NCBI RefSeq assembly: GCF_031179285.1
Contig: NZ_JAPSHY010000003.1
Span: 1 to 64,000, forward strand
DNA from: Microbacterium sp.
GTDB lineage: Bacteria; Actinomycetota; Actinomycetes; Actinomycetales; Microbacteriaceae
Direction of reading: 5' to 3'
Length of the DNA: 64,000 nt
Shown: piece by piece, positions 55,852-64,000 of the stretch
Layout: every line of letters starts with the position of its first letter
Numbering within the stretch: the stretch's first letter is position 1
Translations under genes and position numbers: made by a program
Notes under the pieces: generated by a model
Seen by the model: the letters and a program-made list of their open reading frames with translations, nothing else
What the model was told of the DNA's origin: nothing
The model's database searches: none

Positions 55852-57654
55852 ATGACGAACCGGCTCGCCGAAACGCTCAGCCCCTACCTCCGCGCCCACG
55901 CGGACAACCCGGTCGACTGGTATCCGTGGGGGCCGGAGGCGTTCGCCGAGGCAGCGCGGCGCGACGTGCCGCTGCTGATCTCGATCGGTTACTCCACCTG
56001 CCACTGGTGCCATGTCATGGCTCGCGAGTCATTCGCCGATCCCGGCATCGCGGCGGTGATCAACGCTGGGTTCGTCGCGGTGAAGGTCGACCGCGAGGAG
56101 CATCCCGATGTCGACGGCGCGTACATGGCGGCGGCATCCGCGTTCACCCAGAATCTCGGATGGCCGCTCACGATCTTCGCGACCCCGCGCGGGCGGGCGT
56201 TCTTCGCCGGCACGTACTGGCCGCCGGAGGCGAGGCCGCCGATGCCGTCGTTCCGAGATGTGCTGGCGGCGGTCACCGAGGCGTGGACCACGCGCCGCGA
56301 CCAGGTCGAGGAGTCGGCGGATGCCGTCACCGAGGCGTTGACCCAGGCGGCGGACACCACCCGATCCGACCTGCCCGATCCCGGCGCGATCGTGCGTGCA
56401 GCCGAGACGATCGCCGCACGAGAGGATCACCAGTTCGGCGGATACGGCGGTGCCCCGAAGTTCCCGGTCGCGACGACGCTGCTCTTCCTGCAGACTCCGC
56501 TCGTGCGCCGTGGCGCACCGGATGCGGCGGCATCGGCCCGCCGAACTCTCGCCGCGATGGCGACCTCGCCGCTGCATGACGAGGTCGACGGGGGTTTCTT
56601 CCGCTACGCCACGCAACGCGACTGGAGCGTGCCGCACTACGAGCGGATGCTCACCGACAACGCTCAGCTGATCGATGTGGCACTCGATGCGGGAGACGCG
56701 GCCACCGTCCGCGGTATCGCCGAGTTCCTGCTCTCGGTGCTCCGTCGGCCGGGCGGCGGATTCGGTGCTGCTCAGGACTCGGAGTCGTGGATCGCGGGGG
56801 AGCGCAGCGAAGGGGGGTACTACCTCCGCTCGGCCGCCGAGCGCGCCAATCTCGAACCGCCGGCCGTCGACGGCAAGGTCATCACCGGGTGGAACGGGAT
56901 CGCCGTCAGAGCGCTCGCCCGTGCCGGAGCTGTTCTGGGGGAACAGTCGTGGGTGCAAGCCGCCGGCGAGGCCGCGGAGGCGGTTCTGCGCACGAACGTG
57001 ACGGCGGACGGTTCGATCGTGCGCGCATCCCTCGACGGCAAGCCGTCGCCTGCCGTCGCGGGGCTTGCCGATCTCGGTCTGCTGGCGGAGGGCCTGTTCG
57101 CGCTCGCCGCCGCGGGTGGTGAAGCACGGTGGGCGGTGCGCGGCCGGGAGATCCTCGACCGCGCGCTGGCCGGCGTCGAGCCCGACCCCGTGCTGTCTGC
57201 GCACGGGGTGGCTTCTTCGCCGGATCAGAGCGACGGTGATCTGCCGTCCGGAGCGTCTGCCGTCGCCGCTGCCGCGCTCGCCGCGTGGCGGCTCGGCGCC
57301 GGGGAACGATACCGCGACGCGGCGGCGACGTGGGTCGAGCAAAATGCCGAGCGGGCGCTCGCACAGCCGTTCGCCTACAGCTCCATGCTGCAGGCGGCAG
57401 CTGGCCTCGTCGAGCCGCCTCGGCAAGTCGTCGTCGTCACCGCGTACCGATCGAGCGCGCTCGCCGGTGCGGCACTTCGGACCGACGCCGACGTCGTCGC
57501 GGTGGTGACTGCGGAGCAGGCCCGGGCGTTCGCGGATGCCGGTTTCGAATTGTTCGAGGGGAAGGGTGAGTCCTCGGAGCGGGCATACGACTGCCGCGCC
57601 TTCGTGTGCCGGCTGCCCGTCAGCGACCCCGCCGACCTGCAGCTCGAACGATGA
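55852..57654 (+). CDS. Thioredoxin-domain protein of the YyaL/DUF255 family
   Basis: This 600-residue protein has an N-terminal DUF255 thioredoxin-like domain ([25 protein letters not shown] and a CHWCHVM redox-like motif near residue 50). It has a long (alpha/alpha)6 barrel-like part resembling glycosidase/epimerase folds ([25 protein letters not shown]). The function is uncertain despite wide conservation. The following kinase gene overlaps it by 4 nt, so the two are coupled. Confidence 0.9.
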   Translation: MTNRLAETLSPYLRAHADNPVDWYPWGPEAFAEAARRDVPLLISIGYSTCHWCHVMARESFADPGIAAVINAGFVAVKVDREEHPDVDGAYMAAASAFTQNLGWPLTIFATPRGRAFFAGTYWPPEARPPMPSFRDVLAAVTEAWTTRRDQVEESADAVTEALTQAADTTRSDLPDPGAIVRAAETIAAREDHQFGGYGGAPKFPVATTLLFLQTPLVRRGAPDAAASARRTLAAMATSPLHDEVDGGFFRYATQRDWSVPHYERMLTDNAQLIDVALDAGDAATVRGIAEFLLSVLRRPGGGFGAAQDSESWIAGERSEGGYYLRSAAERANLEPPAVDGKVITGWNGIAVRALARAGAVLGEQSWVQAAGEAAEAVLRTNVTADGSIVRASLDGKPSPAVAGLADLGLLAEGLFALAAAGGEARWAVRGREILDRALAGVEPDPVLSAHGVASSPDQSDGDLPSGASAVAAAALAAWRLGAGERYRDAAATWVEQNAERALAQPFAYSSMLQAAAGLVEPPRQVVVVTAYRSSALAGAALRTDADVVAVVTAEQARAFADAGFELFEGKGESSERAYDCRAFVCRLPVSDPADLQLER

Positions 57655-58436
57655 CCCGGGCCGCCGATCGGCCTTGTAACGAGGCTGCTCTGGGTGGGTC
57701 CGGCGGGGCAGTCGAGACGCCGTTGGACGGCGGCAATATGAGCGCGGTCTCGCGGCTCGGCGATGAGATACGACGGCCGATGGGTCCGTGGTCCCGTAAT
57801 GTCCATGAGCTTCTCGGCACCCTGCGGCGGGCCGGGATCACCGAGGTGCCTGAAGTGCTCGGCACCACCGCGGACGGACGCGAGCGGTTGTCGTTCATCG
57901 AAGGTGTCGTCGGCCACTATCCGTTGCCGCACTGGCTCTGGTCTGACAGCTCCCTCGAGAGCGCTGCGCGGCTGCTGCGACGGATCCATGACGCGAGCGT
58001 CATCCACGTACAGACTCGGGAAGGGTGGCGAGGGGCGGCGCGCGAGCCCGTCGAAGTGATCTGTCACAACGATTTCGCGCCGTACAACCTGGTCTTCCGC
58101 GATGGCGCGGTGGTGGGAGTCATCGACTTCGACATGGCTGCTCCGGGTCCGCGGCTCTGGGATCTGGCGTATCTCGCCTATCGACTGGTTCCTTTCGTGG
58201 AGGACGCTGCCGCCCCACCGAGCATCCGAGATGCGGAGGACGCGCGGCTGGGCGCTCTGTTGACGGCGTACGGCACCGATGCCCCTGCCGAGCGACTCTG
58301 GGAGGTCATGGCCGCGCGGCTCGACGCACTCGCCGAACACACCCGCGGCGAGACGGCTCGGAGGCCTGAACTGCTGGGTCACGCCCTCATGTACGAGCGG
58401 GACGCGGCGCGACTGCGAGCGCGCTCCGGAGCCTGA
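57651..58436 (+). CDS. Aminoglycoside phosphotransferase-fold kinase
   Basis: This 261-residue protein of the APH/choline-kinase fold has the catalytic loop [14 protein letters not shown] (Asp as base, Asn as metal ligand), and [19 protein letters not shown] with the DFD metal-binding motif. It could phosphorylate a small alcohol or an antibiotic. Resistance is not demonstrated. The ATG at 57651 overlaps the upstream stop (ATGA). A 12-bp palindrome (58444-58455) lies just after the stop. Confidence 0.82.
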   Translation: MTRAADRPCNEAALGGSGGAVETPLDGGNMSAVSRLGDEIRRPMGPWSRNVHELLGTLRRAGITEVPEVLGTTADGRERLSFIEGVVGHYPLPHWLWSDSSLESAARLLRRIHDASVIHVQTREGWRGAAREPVEVICHNDFAPYNLVFRDGAVVGVIDFDMAAPGPRLWDLAYLAYRLVPFVEDAAAPPSIRDAEDARLGALLTAYGTDAPAERLWEVMAARLDALAEHTRGETARRPELLGHALMYERDAARLRARSGA

Positions 58437-58530
58437 CCGTCTTCCGGTCGACCGGATGAAAGAAGACAGATGACGGTCATGTGGCCGCGATGAGCGACAA
58501 GTTTCTTCTATCAGCGAGCGCGGCGCCACG

Positions 58531-59583
58531 TCACAGAGCGTTCGCGTACCCCATCCCCATCGCCTCCCGCACCTGATGCAGCGTCGCCTCCGCGATCTCG
58601 TTCGCGCACTCATTGCCGCGACGCAGGATGCCGTCCACGAACGCCGCGTCCTGCTCCAGTTCACGGCGCCGCCGTCGGTGGCTGGCGAGGAAGTCGTTCA
58701 CCGCGTCGGTGGTGATCCGCTTGAGCCGCGCGCTTCCGCCGTCGCCGATCCGGTCCGCCAGCGCCTCCGGAGTCGTACCCAGGCACAGCGACGCCGATTG
58801 CAGGAGACCTGAAACGCCGGGGCGCTGGGCCGGATCGAACGTGATGCGGCGCTGCGCGTCCGTCCGCGTGCGCCGGATCGCATCCGCCGTCTGATCCTCG
58901 GTCATCGACAGTGAGATCGCGTTGCCGTAGCTCTTCGACATCTTGCGGCCGTCGAGCCCCGGCACCTCAGGGGCCGCTGAGATCAGCGGTTCGGGCTCGG
59001 CGAAGACGTCTCCGTATCGATCGTTGAAACGGCGAGCGATCACCCGCGTCTGCTCCACGTGCGGGAGATTGTCCTTGCCGACGGGCACGAGGTTCGCCCT
59101 GCAGAACAGGATGTCGGCCGACTGATGCACCGGGTAGGTCAGCAGCAGACCACTCAGCACCCGCCCGGACGCGGCGTACTCCGCCTTGACGGTGGGGTTC
59201 CGGTGCAGTTCGGCTTCGGTGACGAGACTGAGGAACGGCACGAGAAGCTGATTGAGAGCGGGAACGGCGGAGTGCGTGAAGATGACCGCCTGCGCCGGGT
59301 CCATCCCGGCCGCAATGTAGTCGAGAATCGCGGAGCGGACGTTCGCCTCGATGTCGCCCACGGCGTCCCGGTCGGTGATCACCTGGTAGTCCGCCAGGAT
59401 GATGAGCGTCTCGACCCCGGCGGCTTGCAGCCGAACGCGCTCACGGATCGTGCCGAAGTAGTGACCGAGGTGCAGCGCGCCGGTCGGGCGTTCACCGGTG
59501 AGGACGCGGAATTGCTCGGGGTGCTCGGTGATGCGACGGTTCAGATCGCGTGATCGTGCGGCCGCCGCGGTGAAGGTGTCCAT
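58531..59583 (-). CDS. trpS: Tryptophanyl-tRNA synthetase behind a Trp-codon leader
   Basis: This 350-residue class I synthetase charges tRNA-Trp. The HIGH-type motif reads HLGH (GALHLGHYFGT), the KMSKS motif is intact (LDGRKMSKSYGNAISL), and HSAVPALNQLLVPFLSLVTEAELHRNPT and LLLTYPVHQSADIL are typical. A GAGGAG ribosome site precedes the ATG. A leader peptide with tandem Trp codons and alternative stems lies upstream, so expression should rise when tryptophanyl-tRNA is scarce. This recalls the inducible, indolmycin-resistant TrpRS1 of Streptomyces coelicolor. Whether another trpS exists in this genome cannot be seen here. Confidence 0.95.
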   Translation of the reverse strand: MDTFTAAAARSRDLNRRITEHPEQFRVLTGERPTGALHLGHYFGTIRERVRLQAAGVETLIILADYQVITDRDAVGDIEANVRSAILDYIAAGMDPAQAVIFTHSAVPALNQLLVPFLSLVTEAELHRNPTVKAEYAASGRVLSGLLLTYPVHQSADILFCRANLVPVGKDNLPHVEQTRVIARRFNDRYGDVFAEPEPLISAAPEVPGLDGRKMSKSYGNAISLSMTEDQTADAIRRTRTDAQRRITFDPAQRPGVSGLLQSASLCLGTTPEALADRIGDGGSARLKRITTDAVNDFLASHRRRRRELEQDAAFVDGILRRGNECANEIAEATLHQVREAMGMGYANAL

Positions 59584-59629
59584 CGTCTGCTCCTCGAAGA
59601 AAGGGGCGCACGACAGGTCTCCACACGAT

Positions 59630-59682
59630 GCGGGCCGCCATGCAGCCCGCGAAAACGCGTTATGGGGCTGCTGGTAGCAGCC
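59630..59682 (-). promoter_or_regulatory. trp-type attenuator of trpS
   Basis: On the minus strand three stems can form. Stem 1:2 is GGCTGCT/AGCAGCC (59666-59682), starting inside the second Trp codon. Stem 3:4 is a 9-bp hairpin with one G-U pair (59630-59650). The alternative stem 2:3 pairs GCAGCCC (59665-59671) with GGGCTGC (59642-59648). Stem 2:3 excludes both others. A ribosome stalled on Trp codons would free segment 2 to pair with 3 and prevent 3:4. No U tract follows 3:4, so it may act without one or at the level of translation. Confidence 0.75.
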
Positions 59683-59710
59683 ACCATCCACTCGAAGCGG
59701 GAAAACGCAT
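59660..59710 (-). CDS. trpS leader peptide with tandem Trp codons
   Basis: A 16-codon frame, too short for usual gene calls, reads MRFPASSGWWLLPAAP followed by TAA. Codons 9 and 10 are both TGG. It ends 76 nt upstream of trpS. A TAGAAT -10 element 7 nt before the ATG means the peptide would be translated from a leaderless mRNA. Two adjacent Trp codons in so short a frame next to trpS are very unlikely by chance. Confidence 0.85.
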   Translation of the reverse strand: MRFPASSGWWLLPAAP

Positions 59711-59717
59711 GTCGATG

Positions 59718-59723
59718 ATTCTA
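59718..59723 (-). promoter_or_regulatory. -10 hexamer of the trpS leader transcript
   Basis: On the minus strand TAGAAT (five of six consensus bases) ends 7 nt before the leader-peptide ATG at 59710. A clear -35 hexamer is not visible. Confidence 0.65.
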
Positions 59724-59896
59724 CGCCGAACGGCCAGCTGAGCAGACTGCATAGTGCGGCTGCACGATACGCCCGCCCATTGCGCGGCATGCGCAGCTTC
59801 TGCTGAACCGTTTGCCCAGTGCCCGGCATCCGTTTACTGTTGCCATCGCCGCGAGAACGCCCGCCTCGCCCCTCTCACAGCAAGGATGCTCTGCAG

Positions 59897-61024
59897 ATGC
59901 CCCTTCCCGTCCGTCCCGGTCTCGACGCCGTTCCCGCCTACCGCCAGGGGCGGCCCGCTCCCGACGGCGCTTCGAAGCTCTCGTCGAATGAATCGCCGCA
60001 CCCGCCGCTGCCCTCGGTGATCGCCGCTGTCCAGGACCGCCTCGCCCACATCAACCGCTATCCCGACATGAGCGCGGAGGCGGTGAGGTCCAGGATCGCC
60101 GAGCGTCACGGCGTCGCGGCGGAGCAGGTGACGGTCGGGGCGGGTTCGGTGGAACTCGCCGCCCAGCTCATCCACGCCACGGCCGGCGCCGGTGACGAGG
60201 TCATGTTCGCATGGCGGTCGTTCGAGGCGTATCCGTCGCTCGTACGCATCGCCGGTGCGACCCCTGTCGCCGTTCCCCTCGATGCCGATCACCAGCACGA
60301 CCTCGACGCGATGCTCGCCGCGATCACGTCACGCACGCGACTGATCTTCGTGTGCAACCCCAACAATCCGACAGGGACCGTCGTCGGAGCGGACGAGCTG
60401 GAGCGCTTCGTCGCGGCGGTGCCCCGCGACATCCTCGTCGTCATCGACGAGGCGTACGTGCACTTCGACCGGTCGGCGTACTTCGACGCGTCCGGCGGCC
60501 AGGGTGCAGGCGTCCAGCTCTTCCGCCGTCATCCGCACGTCGCCGTGCTCCACACGTTCTCCAAGGCATACGGCCTAGCAGGGCTCCGCATCGGCTATGC
60601 GATCGCGCCGACGGTCATCGCCGAGAATCAGCGCAAGACTGCGATCCCGTTCGGCGTCACCGACCTCGCACAGACCGCCGCGATCGCCTCTCTGGATGCC
60701 GCGCATGAGCTCGCCGCCCGGATCGACGACGTCGTCGTCCAGCGCGCACGGTTGTCGGCACTGCTGGAGGCGGCGGGATGGTCTCCGTCGCCTTCTCAGG
60801 CGAACTTCGTCTGGGTGCCGTCGGGCCCACGCACCGCGCACCTGGAAGAGCTGCTTCGCGCGGGCGGAGTGATCACGAGGGCGTTCGCCGGCGAGGGTGT
60901 TCGCATCTCATCCGGAACGGCCGAGGACATCGACAGGGTCGAGGCGGCGCTCGCCGCAGGCATCCGGATCAGCCCAGCGCAGAACCAGCACGATCAGCAC
61001 GTGAACGAGGAGGTCCACGCATGA
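59897..61024 (+). CDS. HisC-like PLP aminotransferase (histidinol-phosphate or aromatic amino acid)
   Basis: This 375-residue fold-type I aminotransferase opens LPVRPGLDAVPAYRQGR and has KLSSNESPHPPLPSV, FVCNPNNPTGTVVGADELERF and VVIDEAYVHFDRSA. The PLP lysine is in TFSKAYGLAGLRIGYAIAP. HisC and the Pat-type aromatic aminotransferases share this architecture. Coupling to an amino-acid permease and an Lrp regulator, and absence of other his genes, favour an aromatic aminotransferase (inference). The start has AAGGA 10-12 bases upstream. Its stop overlaps the permease start by 4 nt. Confidence 0.87.
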   Translation: MPLPVRPGLDAVPAYRQGRPAPDGASKLSSNESPHPPLPSVIAAVQDRLAHINRYPDMSAEAVRSRIAERHGVAAEQVTVGAGSVELAAQLIHATAGAGDEVMFAWRSFEAYPSLVRIAGATPVAVPLDADHQHDLDAMLAAITSRTRLIFVCNPNNPTGTVVGADELERFVAAVPRDILVVIDEAYVHFDRSAYFDASGGQGAGVQLFRRHPHVAVLHTFSKAYGLAGLRIGYAIAPTVIAENQRKTAIPFGVTDLAQTAAIASLDAAHELAARIDDVVVQRARLSALLEAAGWSPSPSQANFVWVPSGPRTAHLEELLRAGGVITRAFAGEGVRISSGTAEDIDRVEAALAAGIRISPAQNQHDQHVNEEVHA

Positions 61025-62409
61025 CCGAAGTGCCCGCAACCACGACGACGACCAGGGGACTGCACCCGGGCCTGACCCGCCGACAGATCTCGATGATGGG
61101 ACTCGGCGGCGCGATCGGTGCCGGGCTCTTCGTCGGATCCGGCCAGGCGATCGGGATCGCAGGCCCTGCTGTGCTCATCTCCTACCTCGTCGCCGGCGCC
61201 ATCGTCGTGCTCGTGATGGCGATGCTCGCCGAGATGGTGGCCGCCCGCCCGAGCTCAGGTGCGTTCAGCTCCTACGCGCAGAAGGCCATGGGGCGCAGCG
61301 CGGGCAGTGCCGTCGGGTGGCTGTACTGGATTCAGCTCATCGTCGTCATCGCCGCCGAGGCGACCGGGGCCGCGGGCATCGTCGCCGGATGGATCCCGGC
61401 GGTGCCGGCGTGGGTATGGGTGCTCGTCTTCGTCGCCGCACTCACTGCGGTGAATCTGTTCGGAGTGCGCAATTACGGCCGGTTCGAGTTCTGGTTCGCC
61501 GCCATCAAGGTTGCCGCGATCATCCTCTTCCTCATCGTCGGCGTCTGCGCGATCATCGGTCTCTTCCCCGGCGTCCCGGCGACGGGCATCGGCAACCTCG
61601 TCGACCACGGCGGTTTCGCGCCCCAGGGCATCACCGGCATCGCCGCGGCCCTGCTGATCGTCGTCTTCGCGTTCGGCGGCACCGAGGTCGTCGCGATCGC
61701 CGCCGCCGAGTCGGATGACCCCAGCCGCAATATCCGGCGGATCGTTCGCGAGGTGATGGTGCGGATCATCGTGTTCTACATCGGCTCGATCTTCGTCATC
61801 GTCGCAGTCCTCCCGTGGAACGCCCCCGAGGTGCTCGACGGACCGTTCTCGGCGGTGCTCGCAACGCTGCGCGTGCCCGGCGTCGACCTGGTGATGTCGC
61901 TCATCGTCGTGGTCGCCTTGCTCTCGGCCATGAACGCGAACATCTACGGTGCCTCTCGGATGGCGTTCTCGCTCGGCGAGCGCGGGCTCGCACCGCTGGC
62001 GTCCACCCGCACCAGCGACAAGGGCGTGCCGTATGTCGCGGTGCTCGCCTCGGTCGCTTTCGGCTTCGTCACCGTGGCGCTGAACTGGGCCTTCCCGGAT
62101 GTGATCCTGCCGGCGCTGCTGAACGTCGTCGGCTCGACTCTCCTCGTCATCTGGACGGCGACCACCATCGCGCAGATCGTCTTGCGCCGCCGGGCGGACC
62201 GCGCCGGCGAGGAGATGCCGATGCGAATGTGGGGCTTCCCCTGGCTGTCGTGGCTGTGTCTCGTTCTCCTGGTGGCCGTCATCGCCCTCGCGATGATCGA
62301 TCCGGCAGCGAGGACGCAGCTGCTGTTGACGCTCGCGCTCACGGCAGTGCTCCTGGTGGTCGCGCGGCTCACCCGCGGCGTGTCCCGCCCCGGCGTCGTC
62401 CGGGAGTAG
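61021..62409 (+). CDS. Amino-acid permease (APC family)
   Basis: This 462-residue transporter has 12 predicted helices. The APC signature lies at the N-terminus, with LTRRQISMMGLGGAIGAGLFVGSG followed by VLISYLVAGAIVVLVMAMLAEM. GVRNYGRFEFWFAAIKVAAIILFLIVG and FAFGGTEVVAIAAAESDDPSRNIRRIVR resemble the aromatic/GABA permease subgroup (AroP, GabP). It overlaps the aminotransferase gene by 4 nt and precedes the Lrp-like regulator. It probably imports the amino acid used by the aminotransferase. Confidence 0.92.
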   Translation: MTEVPATTTTTRGLHPGLTRRQISMMGLGGAIGAGLFVGSGQAIGIAGPAVLISYLVAGAIVVLVMAMLAEMVAARPSSGAFSSYAQKAMGRSAGSAVGWLYWIQLIVVIAAEATGAAGIVAGWIPAVPAWVWVLVFVAALTAVNLFGVRNYGRFEFWFAAIKVAAIILFLIVGVCAIIGLFPGVPATGIGNLVDHGGFAPQGITGIAAALLIVVFAFGGTEVVAIAAAESDDPSRNIRRIVREVMVRIIVFYIGSIFVIVAVLPWNAPEVLDGPFSAVLATLRVPGVDLVMSLIVVVALLSAMNANIYGASRMAFSLGERGLAPLASTRTSDKGVPYVAVLASVAFGFVTVALNWAFPDVILPALLNVVGSTLLVIWTATTIAQIVLRRRADRAGEEMPMRMWGFPWLSWLCLVLLVAVIALAMIDPAARTQLLLTLALTAVLLVVARLTRGVSRPGVVRE

Positions 62410-62413
62410 GCAG

Positions 62414-62902
62414 GTGCGCATCGACAAGCTCGACGCCGACCTCATCCGCCTGCTCACGGAGTCGCCGCAGCTGCCGATCCTCGAATGCGCGAGGCGGCTC
62501 GGCGTGGCGCGCGGTACCGCGACCTCCCGCCTCGCCCGGCTCCACGAGGCCGGCGTGATCCGGGCGATCGTGCCGCAGGTCGATCCGAGCGGATTCGGGT
62601 ACGGACTCGTCGCCTTCTGCCTGATCGAGATCGATCAGAAGATCGGACATGACGAGGTCGCCAAGGCTCTGGCGGACGCCGTGCCCGAGATCATCGACAT
62701 GTACACCGTGACCGGTGCGAGCGACATGCAACTGCGGCTCGTCGCTCGCACGGCGGCGCAGCTGCAGGAGGTGCTCGACCGCGTGGCGCTCGTTCCTGGC
62801 GTCGCGCGCACCGCGTCGTCCATCGCGATGCGCACCCACCTCGAGGGCCGAGTGCTGCCGCTCGTCGAGCACGTGTCGCAGCAGCCCGAGTCCTCGCCGT
62901 GA
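62414..62902 (+). CDS. Lrp/AsnC-family regulator
   Basis: This 162-residue protein has an N-terminal helix-turn-helix (IDKLDADLIRLLTESPQLPILECARRLGVARGTATSRLARLHEAGVI) and a C-terminal RAM ligand-binding domain (FGYGLVAFCLIEIDQK ... MYTVTGASDMQLRLVARTAAQLQEVLDRV). The GTG starts 4 nt after the permease stop, so the three genes form one operon. It probably senses the transported amino acid and controls its own operon. Confidence 0.92.
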   Translation: MRIDKLDADLIRLLTESPQLPILECARRLGVARGTATSRLARLHEAGVIRAIVPQVDPSGFGYGLVAFCLIEIDQKIGHDEVAKALADAVPEIIDMYTVTGASDMQLRLVARTAAQLQEVLDRVALVPGVARTASSIAMRTHLEGRVLPLVEHVSQQPESSP

Positions 62903-62909
62903 CAGGCGG

Positions 62910-64000
62910 TCAGATCCAGCCAGGCATCCAGTTGTGCACCAGCCAGAATCCGTACGGCACGTTCATGCCGGTCCACACCGGATAGAAGAACGCGGAGACC
63001 AGCACCGCGAAGGCCAGGAATAGCAGCACCGTGCGCTCTCCCGCCTGCCGTCGGTGCAGCGGAGCGGCGCGTTCCCCGGCGATGATACGCAGCGTCACGG
63101 CGAGTGCGATGACGAGGAACGGCATCATCACCACCGTGTAGAACTGGAAGATCGTCCGCTCCGGCAGAAGCAGCCAGGGCACGTACGTCACGGCCACGCC
63201 CACCAGCGGGATCGTGAACTCCGGCCCGACAGGCGAGCGATCGATCCATCCGCGCACCAGACGGTAGATCAGGTAGACGGCTGCCGCCACGCCGGCGAAC
63301 CAGATGAGAGGGTTCGGCAGCGCCGAGACGACGGCGATGCAGTGCTCCACGCCGCATCGGCCGTCCTCGCCGCCGACCCAGACCGCGGTGGGGCGCAGCA
63401 GGAAAGGCCACTCCCAGGCCGCACTCGCGTAGGGGTGACCGCGGTTCAGCCCGACGTGGAAGCCGAGGATCGACTGGTGGTAGTTCCACAGGGCGATGAG
63501 CGGGTTCGGGTCACTGGTCCGGTCGTAGCCGCCCGCGGTCAGGAGCCACCCGCTCCAGCTGACGAGGTAGACGGCGATCGCCGGCGGCACGAGGAGCAGG
63601 AACGAGACCGGACCCTGCCGGAAGGCGGCATCCGTCGGCCAGAACGCCACTCCCACGCGCCGGCGGGCGAGCGCGTCTGTCACCACGACATAGAGCCCGA
63701 GTCCTGCGAGCGCGTACAGCCCGGACCATTTGACGGCGGTCGCAGCTCCCAGCGCCGCTCCCGCCGCAATCAGCCAGGGACGCCGCCAGAGAACCGGGCC
63801 CCAGAACGGGTCAGGGTCGTCTGTGCTGCGGCGCTCGAGCAGCGGGATGGTGCGCCGTCGATCGAAGAGCACGAAGAGGAAGCCGAGCAGGACGAAGAAG
63901 GTGAGCGAGCCGTCGAGCAGCGCGGTGCGGCTCATCACGATGCTGAGCCCGTCGATCGCGAGCAGCATCCCCGCGATGGTGGCCACGACGATCGAGCCGG
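62910..64000 (-). CDS. Protein O-mannosyltransferase (PMT family), C-terminal part
   Basis: This partial gene continues beyond the right edge of the window. The visible ~360 residues cover the C-terminal half of an actinobacterial dolichyl/polyprenyl-phosphate-mannose protein mannosyltransferase. They include SRTALLDGSLTFFVLLGFLFVLFDRR with the acidic loop motif, AAGAALGAATAVKWSGLYALAGLGLYV, the segment SIVWNYHQSILGFH-like (LWNYHQSILGFHVGL), and C-terminal helices ending in PYGFWLVHNWMPGWI. It transfers mannose to exported proteins at the outer face of the membrane. Confidence 0.9.
   Translation of the reverse strand, partial: GSIVVATIAGMLLAIDGLSIVMSRTALLDGSLTFFVLLGFLFVLFDRRRTIPLLERRSTDDPDPFWGPVLWRRPWLIAAGAALGAATAVKWSGLYALAGLGLYVVVTDALARRRVGVAFWPTDAAFRQGPVSFLLLVPPAIAVYLVSWSGWLLTAGGYDRTSDPNPLIALWNYHQSILGFHVGLNRGHPYASAAWEWPFLLRPTAVWVGGEDGRCGVEHCIAVVSALPNPLIWFAGVAAAVYLIYRLVRGWIDRSPVGPEFTIPLVGVAVTYVPWLLLPERTIFQFYTVVMMPFLVIALAVTLRIIAGERAAPLHRRQAGERTVLLFLAFAVLVSAFFYPVWTGMNVPYGFWLVHNWMPGWI

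Noticed and set aside
58444..58455. Palindrome CCGGTCGACCGG after the kinase gene as a terminator
   Set aside because: It has no loop and no T tract, and the flanking GTCTT/AAGAC pairing is short. A terminator or protein site cannot be supported.

Overview
The window is high-GC DNA with dense, often overlapping genes, many GTG starts and a class Ib ribonucleotide reductase. It looks like a chromosomal segment of an actinobacterium, most probably Microbacteriaceae (Microbacterium-like). That placement is inferred from gene content and sequence style, not from a search. A striking local trait is leaderless initiation: 13 genes, including a trpS leader peptide, have a TA-N3-T hexamer ending 6 or 7 nt before the start codon.

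Layout. 1-0.12 kb: the 3' end of a 5S rRNA gene and its terminator. 0.1-6.3 kb: histidine utilisation, with an IclR regulator divergent from overlapping hutH-hutU-hutI and convergent hutG coupled to a DUF445 gene. 7.6-11.1 kb: a CsoR/RcnR-type sensor, an acyl-CoA dehydrogenase-like enzyme with an alpha/beta hydrolase, and an MFS exporter. 11.3-15.3 kb: nrdHIEF behind a pair of probable NrdR boxes.

15.4-26.5 kb is an accessory island. It opens with a small HTH gene and a decayed second copy of the nrdI 3' end. Then comes a four-gene same-strand operon: coiled-coil/TIR protein, SF2 helicase with a C-terminal PD-(D/E)XK nuclease motif, DUF4062 protein, and large TPR protein. It continues with DUF2188, an HNH protein, a stand-alone PD-(D/E)XK protein, a fragment of a BspA-like repeat protein, an orphan MbcA/ParS-like antitoxin and a truncated GNAT. 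I do not recognise the four-gene arrangement as a named defence system, so it is the main candidate for an undescribed anti-phage system.

26.5-33.8 kb holds housekeeping and stress genes: flavodoxin-like protein, fatty-acid desaturase, GNAT, aldo/keto reductase, PLDc_N membrane protein, epimerase plus DUF4166, and a ROK regulator. 33.9-44.9 kb holds two carbohydrate units. One pairs an ABC importer that has two permeases with a Gfo/Idh/MocA dehydrogenase, two TIM-barrel isomerases and a Dabb protein. The other pairs a TIM-barrel isomerase with a dehydrogenase behind a divergent TetR gene. 44.9-58.4 kb holds UPF0303, NYN-LOTUS, oxidoreductases, MetY-like sulfhydrylase, HrpA helicase, a multi-pass membrane protein, YyaL and an APH-fold kinase.

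58.5-62.9 kb holds a tryptophanyl-tRNA synthetase preceded by a leader peptide with tandem Trp codons and three mutually exclusive stems, which is a textbook ribosome-mediated attenuator. Divergent from it is a HisC-like aminotransferase, amino-acid permease and Lrp/AsnC regulator unit. The window ends inside a protein O-mannosyltransferase gene.
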